This document shows positions 59,420-64,000 of a stretch of 64,000 nucleotides of DNA, piece by piece (the first letter of the stretch is position 1; each line of letters starts with the position of its first letter). This DNA comes from Paractinoplanes bogorensis (GTDB lineage: Bacteria > Actinomycetota > Actinomycetes > Mycobacteriales > Micromonosporaceae): positions 1 to 64,000 of the forward strand of contig NZ_JAHKKG010000018.1 of assembly GCF_018829635.1 (NCBI RefSeq), read 5' to 3'. The position numbers and the translations under genes are program-made. Under the pieces are notes generated by a model that was not told the origin of the DNA, did no database searches, and saw only the letters and a program-made list of their open reading frames with translations.

Positions 59420-60961
59420 ATGAGCGATCAGGATGACCTCACGGAGGTCGTGCGTGACACGTCGTCCCACCGCAAACTCTTCAGCTACCTGACCGCAGAC
59501 GCCGCCGATGACTACATCGCGATCATGCGACTGTTTACGGGAACCCTGCTGACCGATCTGTCGGCCTCCGAGGTGGCCGCTCAACTGCACGACCGCGGCC
59601 TCGATATCGACTCCGATGTGGCCGAGGACCGCTGTAAGCAACTGGTGCTCTGGGGCAACCTGGTGCGGTCGGTGCGCGAGACTCGGGTGCCGACCGTCGC
59701 CGCCTATCACCGGTCACGGTCTCGGTTCCAGGTGTCCAAGCTGGGCGGCCGGCTCCATCGGGAAGCCGAGGAAATCCTGCACGCAATCGACGGCGTGCAG
59801 GAGGTGGCCCGCGAGCTGCTGGCCCGGATCGCCGACAGCCTCGGCCAGATTCTCCAACTCGCGGCCGCCATGCATCGGCCCATCGATGCGGAAGCCTTGG
59901 CCGGCGCCGTCACCAGCGTCTTCACCGATCATCGGGTGTTCACCGAATCGGTCACCGACTTCTACGCCTACCTCGCCGGTGTGCTGACCCGATACGATCT
60001 TGCCAGCGAGGAGTACGCCCAGTTCAAGGACCTGCTGCTCGACTACGTCGACCTCATCGGTGCCGACGTCAACCGCAACGCACCGGAGATCCGGCGGCGC
60101 CTGCTGCTTCTGCTCGAGCTGCTCGACCCCGTTCTGGAGAACCTGCCGGCCGCGCCTGTGCTCGAGAATGATCTGGTGGCCGTGGAGCGACTTCCGGGCC
60201 GCACCCGAAAGGAGTGGGAGCAGCTCGCAGTCTGGTACGGCGCCGGCGACGTGCCGTCCGGGCCGGACCAGTTGCGCGCGGCTGCTCGCCAAGCGCTCGG
60301 CCAGCTCATCATCAACGCGCGGAGGATCCTGACGGCATCTGGGACGGGGCTGTCTCGACGGGCTGATCTACTCAAGCTGGCCACCTGGTTTCATGGCGCC
60401 GACAGCGACACCGCGCATCGGCTCTACGATGCGGCGTTCGGCAGCTACCCCGCGCGCCACTTGTTGATCGGTCCGGAGGAGGCCGATCCGTCGGCGGGTC
60501 CGGGAACGTCGTGGTGGGACAGTTCACCGGTCGACGTCCCGGTCTCACTGCGTGAGCGCGGTGACCGTACTCCTCGCGGCCGCAACTCCCGGGTGCCAGA
60601 TCCCGGCGCCGACGCCGCACAGTTGCTGGAGCGAGCGCGCCGCCGTAACGAAGGCCGCCGGGCTGCTGCCGCCGAGCTTGCCGCGGCCGGCCGCCTGCAT
60701 CGGGTCCGGTTGAGTCGTGCTGCTCGTGAGCTGTTGCTGGACAAGCTGTCGCCGCTGATCGCCAGAGTCTCGCTCGCGGACAGCGTCGCCGAAGAACGGG
60801 ACCACGACCTGGACCTTCTCCTGCGGGCCTCCCCGGCGAAAGGGGACACCACCGTCATCGCCGGGGACGACGGCACCGTTACCGTCCACGACGTCGTCCT
60901 AAGCGCCCATGCGTTGCAGGCCGCCGATCGAGGACGGTTCGAGATGCGGCCCACCGCATGA
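59420..60961 (+). CDS. Wadjet type III JetA-like protein, TIGR02677 (DUF2397)
   Basis: A 513-residue protein with the TIGR02677/DUF2397 pattern: VRDTSSHRKLFSYLTADAAD at the N-terminus, YRSIMRLF-like DYIAIMRLFTGTLL near residue 32, and LVAAGRLHRVRLSRAARELL-type C-terminus (ELAAAGRLHRVRLSRAAREL). It heads the operon and is the presumed kleisin-like subunit of the loop-extruding complex. ATG 59420 has AGGGAGG just upstream; GTG 59417 is the alternative. Confidence 0.8.
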   Translation: MSDQDDLTEVVRDTSSHRKLFSYLTADAADDYIAIMRLFTGTLLTDLSASEVAAQLHDRGLDIDSDVAEDRCKQLVLWGNLVRSVRETRVPTVAAYHRSRSRFQVSKLGGRLHREAEEILHAIDGVQEVARELLARIADSLGQILQLAAAMHRPIDAEALAGAVTSVFTDHRVFTESVTDFYAYLAGVLTRYDLASEEYAQFKDLLLDYVDLIGADVNRNAPEIRRRLLLLLELLDPVLENLPAAPVLENDLVAVERLPGRTRKEWEQLAVWYGAGDVPSGPDQLRAAARQALGQLIINARRILTASGTGLSRRADLLKLATWFHGADSDTAHRLYDAAFGSYPARHLLIGPEEADPSAGPGTSWWDSSPVDVPVSLRERGDRTPRGRNSRVPDPGADAAQLLERARRRNEGRRAAAAELAAAGRLHRVRLSRAARELLLDKLSPLIARVSLADSVAEERDHDLDLLLRASPAKGDTTVIAGDDGTVTVHDVVLSAHALQAADRGRFEMRPTA

Positions 60962-62145
60962 CCTCGCCTGCCACCGGCACTGCGTCGCAGGCGTCGCGCG
61001 AACGCCGGGAAGCGGCCCGCGCGCTGCTCCTGTATCCGATTCTCACCAAGGACCACGCCGAGGAGCTCGCGTTGGTGCGCCTGCACGCCGCGGCTCTGCG
61101 CTCGATGTTCAAGTCGACGCTCGATTACCACCTCGTCGTGGAGCCGACTTTCGCTCGGCTGGTCAAGGGACCGGTGAGCAGTGATGGCCCGGTCCGGCCG
61201 GCGCGCCGGCCGGACGGCCAGGCCTTCACTCCGATGACTTACACGCTTCTCAGCCTGCTGTGCGCGGCCCTGCTCGTACCGGGCACCGGAGACCAGATCC
61301 TGATCTCGGCACTGATCGAGCAGGTCCGCTCGGACGCGGCCTCGATCGGGGTACGTATCGACGACGCCCTGCCGGAGCGGCGGGCCCTTGTGACCGCGGT
61401 CGGACAGCTGGTCGCCTGGGGTGTGCTCAAGGAGACGGACGGCACCGCCGCTGGGTGGGGCGAACGCAGAGACGAGGCGTTGCTCACCATCCATCGTCCG
61501 GCGCTGCCGCATCTGCTTGCTCAGCCGCTGGCCGGGATCGGCCACGCCGACGAGTTGCTGCTGAGCGACGCCCACCTTCACGAGCAGCCTCGCCGGTCAC
61601 TGCGCCGCAAACTCGTCGAGAATCCCCTGGTACGCCGCGACGAGCTGACCGACGGCGAGCGGGACGTCCTGTCGCGTGAACGCAGCGAGCTGACCAGGGT
61701 GCTCGCGGAAAACTTCGGTCTCGCGCTCGAGGTGCGGGCCGAAGGAGCTCTCGCCTTCGATCCGGCCGGCGACCTCACCGACGTCGGGTTCCCAGGCAAC
61801 GGCCGGATCAAGCAAGCAGCCTTGCTGATGGTCGGCGAGCTTATCGAGCGAAGTGCCGCGGAGGCGACGGGAAGCCTTGCCGCCGACTGGGACGAGGTCG
61901 ACGCCGTCCTGGCCGCCCTAGCCACCAGACACGCCCGGGCTTGGGGCGAGGCACTCGCCGACGACATCGGCGCTATCCGGGAGGACGTCGTCCTCCTGCT
62001 GTGCGAGACCGGGCTGGCCCGCACGACCGAATCCGGTTTGCTCCTGCACCCCGCCTCCGCCCGCTACCGCCCGCAGCCGCGCACGGCACCGCCGACCCGC
62101 GCGGCTCGGCGGCTCACCGGCCAGCTCGAACTGGAGATTCCGTGA
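60958..62145 (+). CDS. Wadjet type III JetB-like protein, TIGR02678 (DUF2398)
   Basis: A 395-residue protein. RREAARALLLYPILTKDHAE near residues 16-35, DYHLVVEPTFARLVKG and LQGFAYDPAGDLTDVGFPG-like (ALAFDPAGDLTDVGFPGNGR) match TIGR02678. It is presumed to be the KITE-like subunit partnered with TIGR02677. ATGA overlap with the upstream gene and GTGA overlap with the downstream one imply a fixed-ratio complex. Confidence 0.8.
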   Translation: MTSPATGTASQASRERREAARALLLYPILTKDHAEELALVRLHAAALRSMFKSTLDYHLVVEPTFARLVKGPVSSDGPVRPARRPDGQAFTPMTYTLLSLLCAALLVPGTGDQILISALIEQVRSDAASIGVRIDDALPERRALVTAVGQLVAWGVLKETDGTAAGWGERRDEALLTIHRPALPHLLAQPLAGIGHADELLLSDAHLHEQPRRSLRRKLVENPLVRRDELTDGERDVLSRERSELTRVLAENFGLALEVRAEGALAFDPAGDLTDVGFPGNGRIKQAALLMVGELIERSAAEATGSLAADWDEVDAVLAALATRHARAWGEALADDIGAIREDVVLLLCETGLARTTESGLLLHPASARYRPQPRTAPPTRAARRLTGQLELEIP

Positions 62146-64000
62146 CCGATCTGTTCGACCAGACACCCTTGCGGCAGAACCCGCACCGCTGGCGTCTGTC
62201 CCGGGCCGGCTTCGTCAACGTGTGGCACTACTACGAGAACACCTTCGACATCTTCGGCGGCCGGCTGATCTTGCGCGGCACCAACGGGTCGGGCAAGTCG
62301 CGGGCCTTGGAGATGCTGTTGCCGTTCCTGCTCGATGCGGACCGGCGCAACATGGGCACTGGTTCATCGGTCCGGATGGAGGACCTGATGAGCGCCGGCG
62401 CCGGCGATCAGGGCAACCGCCTCGGATACATGTGGCTGGAGCTGTGCCGGGAGCCGGATCCCGAGCTTGACGACGATCCAGTGACTCGCTACCTGACCTT
62501 GGGTGCGCTGGTCCGATTCGCGATCAGCACCAAGGAGGCGAAAGTCTGGTACTTCGCCACTCCGCTGCGCGTCGGGGTGCAGCTACCCCTGCTCGGAGCC
62601 GACCGTCAGCCATTGTCGCGACGCGACCTCGCCGACCTCATCACCGAGGAACGGATCACCGACGTGGCCGAGAGCCACCGCGAACGGGTGCGGAGCGAGG
62701 TCTTCGGTCTCACCGGCCAGTTGGGTAAGGAACGCTTCGAGGGATTGACCAAACTGCTGCATACCCTGCGTTCGCCGGATGTCGGCAACCGCATCGAGGA
62801 GGGCAAGCTGCCGGGCATCCTCGCCGACGCTCTCCCGCCGCTGTCCGAGGAGGCATTGACCGACGCGGGCCAGCAGCTCGACGGCCTCACCAGCACCCGA
62901 GAAGATCAGTTGAGGCTGGAAGCTGCCCGCGATCACGTACGAAGCTTCCTCGACACCTACCGCAAGTACGTCACCGGCGTGCTCGCCGCCTCGCTCGACA
63001 ACTTGCGGGGCCGGGCCGGCACGGCGATGACGGCCGCTGCGAACGCCGCCGACCTCGCGACCGAGGCCGATCGGAAGGAGGGTCAGCTGGGCTCGGTGCG
63101 GAGCGAGATCGAGATGCTGGGCACGCAAGAGGAAACCCTGGGGGTACGGCTGGAGGGCTTGCGGGATTCCGACGCCTACCGCAGCGGTGAGGAGTTGCGC
63201 CAGCTCACTGCGGTGGTCGAGGCACGAGCGGGAGAAGCGGACGGCGCTCTGCGGTCGGCCGCTGACCTGCGGCGTACGGAGGATGAGAAGGTTTCCGACG
63301 CGAATCTGCAGGCGGGTGATGTCGAGGAAGCTGTTGCCGCGGTGTCGATGGTTCTCGGTCAACTCCGCGAACGACTTGCCGAGGCTGGGCTCACCGACCC
63401 GGAACTTCTCGCCGACATCCGCGCTGAACGCCGCGCGGGAACCGGCCCGGCGCGGGTAGTCCGGACCGCGCGCGCCGGAGAGCCGGAAGTGCTGACCGAG
63501 CCGACGCCTGACGTCGTTGCGGTGGTTCCCGTAGACCTAAGCGACGTCACGGACGCGGCGGAGCGGGCCGATCGCGCGGCACAGACCCGGGCAGTTCAGG
63601 CGGAGAACCGCGCCGCCGACGCCCGCGAGCTGACGCAGGCACGCCGAAAGGTCGACAAAGCAGCCGATGAAGCGGCGGGCGCGGAACAACGGGCCGACGA
63701 GGCCGCGGAAGCAAGCCAGAAGGCTGTCGACAGGCGCGAGGACATGGCCCTGACCCTCGTCGACCGCTGGCGTGCCTGGGTCTTCGATCCGGCCACGACC
63801 GATCTGTTGGGCACGGTCGACTGGCCGGCTCACCCCATCCTGGGCCTCCTGCTCGCTGACCGAATGGCGCTGAGCGACGACCCCATCGAGATCGACTTGC
63901 GCGAGCTGGATCGAGCTGCGGAGGACGCCATCTCGGCGTCCACAGCGGCCATCGTGACGGAGTTGAGCCGGCTCGACGCCGAGGACGCGGCCGCCCGCTC
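62142..64000 (+). CDS. Wadjet type III JetC-like SMC/MukB-type ATPase, TIGR02680 (partial)
   Basis: The first 619 residues are present; the gene continues past the window. Walker A is LRGTNGSGKSRALEMLLP with GTNGSGKS at residues 46-53, in the N-terminal position expected for SbcC/MukB-like ATPases; a long coiled coil (about residues 300-600) follows (RKVDKAADEAAGAEQRADEA). TIGR02680 proteins usually reach about 1,350 residues. The nuclease partner (TIGR02679/Toprim-containing, JetD-like) is expected just outside the window. Confidence 0.85.
   Translation, partial: MTDLFDQTPLRQNPHRWRLSRAGFVNVWHYYENTFDIFGGRLILRGTNGSGKSRALEMLLPFLLDADRRNMGTGSSVRMEDLMSAGAGDQGNRLGYMWLELCREPDPELDDDPVTRYLTLGALVRFAISTKEAKVWYFATPLRVGVQLPLLGADRQPLSRRDLADLITEERITDVAESHRERVRSEVFGLTGQLGKERFEGLTKLLHTLRSPDVGNRIEEGKLPGILADALPPLSEEALTDAGQQLDGLTSTREDQLRLEAARDHVRSFLDTYRKYVTGVLAASLDNLRGRAGTAMTAAANAADLATEADRKEGQLGSVRSEIEMLGTQEETLGVRLEGLRDSDAYRSGEELRQLTAVVEARAGEADGALRSAADLRRTEDEKVSDANLQAGDVEEAVAAVSMVLGQLRERLAEAGLTDPELLADIRAERRAGTGPARVVRTARAGEPEVLTEPTPDVVAVVPVDLSDVTDAAERADRAAQTRAVQAENRAADARELTQARRKVDKAADEAAGAEQRADEAAEASQKAVDRREDMALTLVDRWRAWVFDPATTDLLGTVDWPAHPILGLLLADRMALSDDPIEIDLRELDRAAEDAISASTAAIVTELSRLDAEDAAAR

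Noticed and set aside
50333..64000. CRISPR array near the CARF-HEPN gene
   Set aside because: No regularly spaced direct repeats of 25-40 bp with unique spacers were seen in the island.

Overview
The window is high-GC actinobacterial chromosome, most likely from Actinoplanes or a close Micromonosporaceae relative. The inference rests on heavy GC3 bias, many GTG starts, GTGA/ATGA stop-start overlaps, and a conserved gene order: 5S rRNA, TPR protein, HAD phosphatase, tlyA, nadK, recN, steA, steB, murJ-like flippase, pyrG, NUDIX, ald, xerD, parA, scpA, scpB, rluB, cmk, der. The species cannot be fixed from the sequence alone.

Layout. 1-21 kb is core: the end of an rRNA operon, an RGG/TPR/acidic-tail protein, then tightly coupled genes for rRNA methylation (tlyA), NAD phosphorylation, recombination repair (recN), septal envelope control (steA/steB), lipid-carrier and cell-envelope membrane proteins, CTP synthase and a NUDIX hydrolase. 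21-35 kb is less conserved: short tandem repeats, a broken tetR, a repetitive secreted protein, a pentapeptide-repeat membrane protein bracketed by two diverged direct repeats, a cutinase, a secreted M28 peptidase, and small regulatory units, including a MarR gene with two perfect-looking operators upstream of a VOC gene. 35-50 kb returns to core: alanine dehydrogenase, XerD, ParA, a site-2-protease-like membrane protein lacking HExxH, ScpA and ScpB with very large acidic extensions, RluB, Cmk and Der. A 116-bp MITE-like element sits at 39.4 kb.

50.26-64 kb starts at tRNA-Pro(GGG) and looks like a defence island. After a poorly coding stretch and two unrecognised genes come four coupled genes: a CARF-HEPN protein of Csm6/Cas02710 type, a UPF1-like SF1 helicase, an unrecognised protein with a possible winged helix, and a two-HKD phospholipase-D nuclease. 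No CRISPR array, Cas10 or cyclic-nucleotide synthase is visible. This operon is the best candidate for an undescribed system. Directly downstream are three genes of a Wadjet type III-like anti-plasmid SMC system (TIGR02677, TIGR02678, TIGR02680 families); the third runs off the window and the expected Toprim nuclease gene would lie beyond it.

How the parts work together: scpA/scpB/parA/xerD form a chromosome segregation and dimer resolution block; steA/steB, the MraY-like protein, the MurJ-like flippase and the GT4 enzyme form an envelope block; the terminal island joins an RNA-degrading or ligand-sensing candidate with a DNA-loop-extruding system against plasmids.
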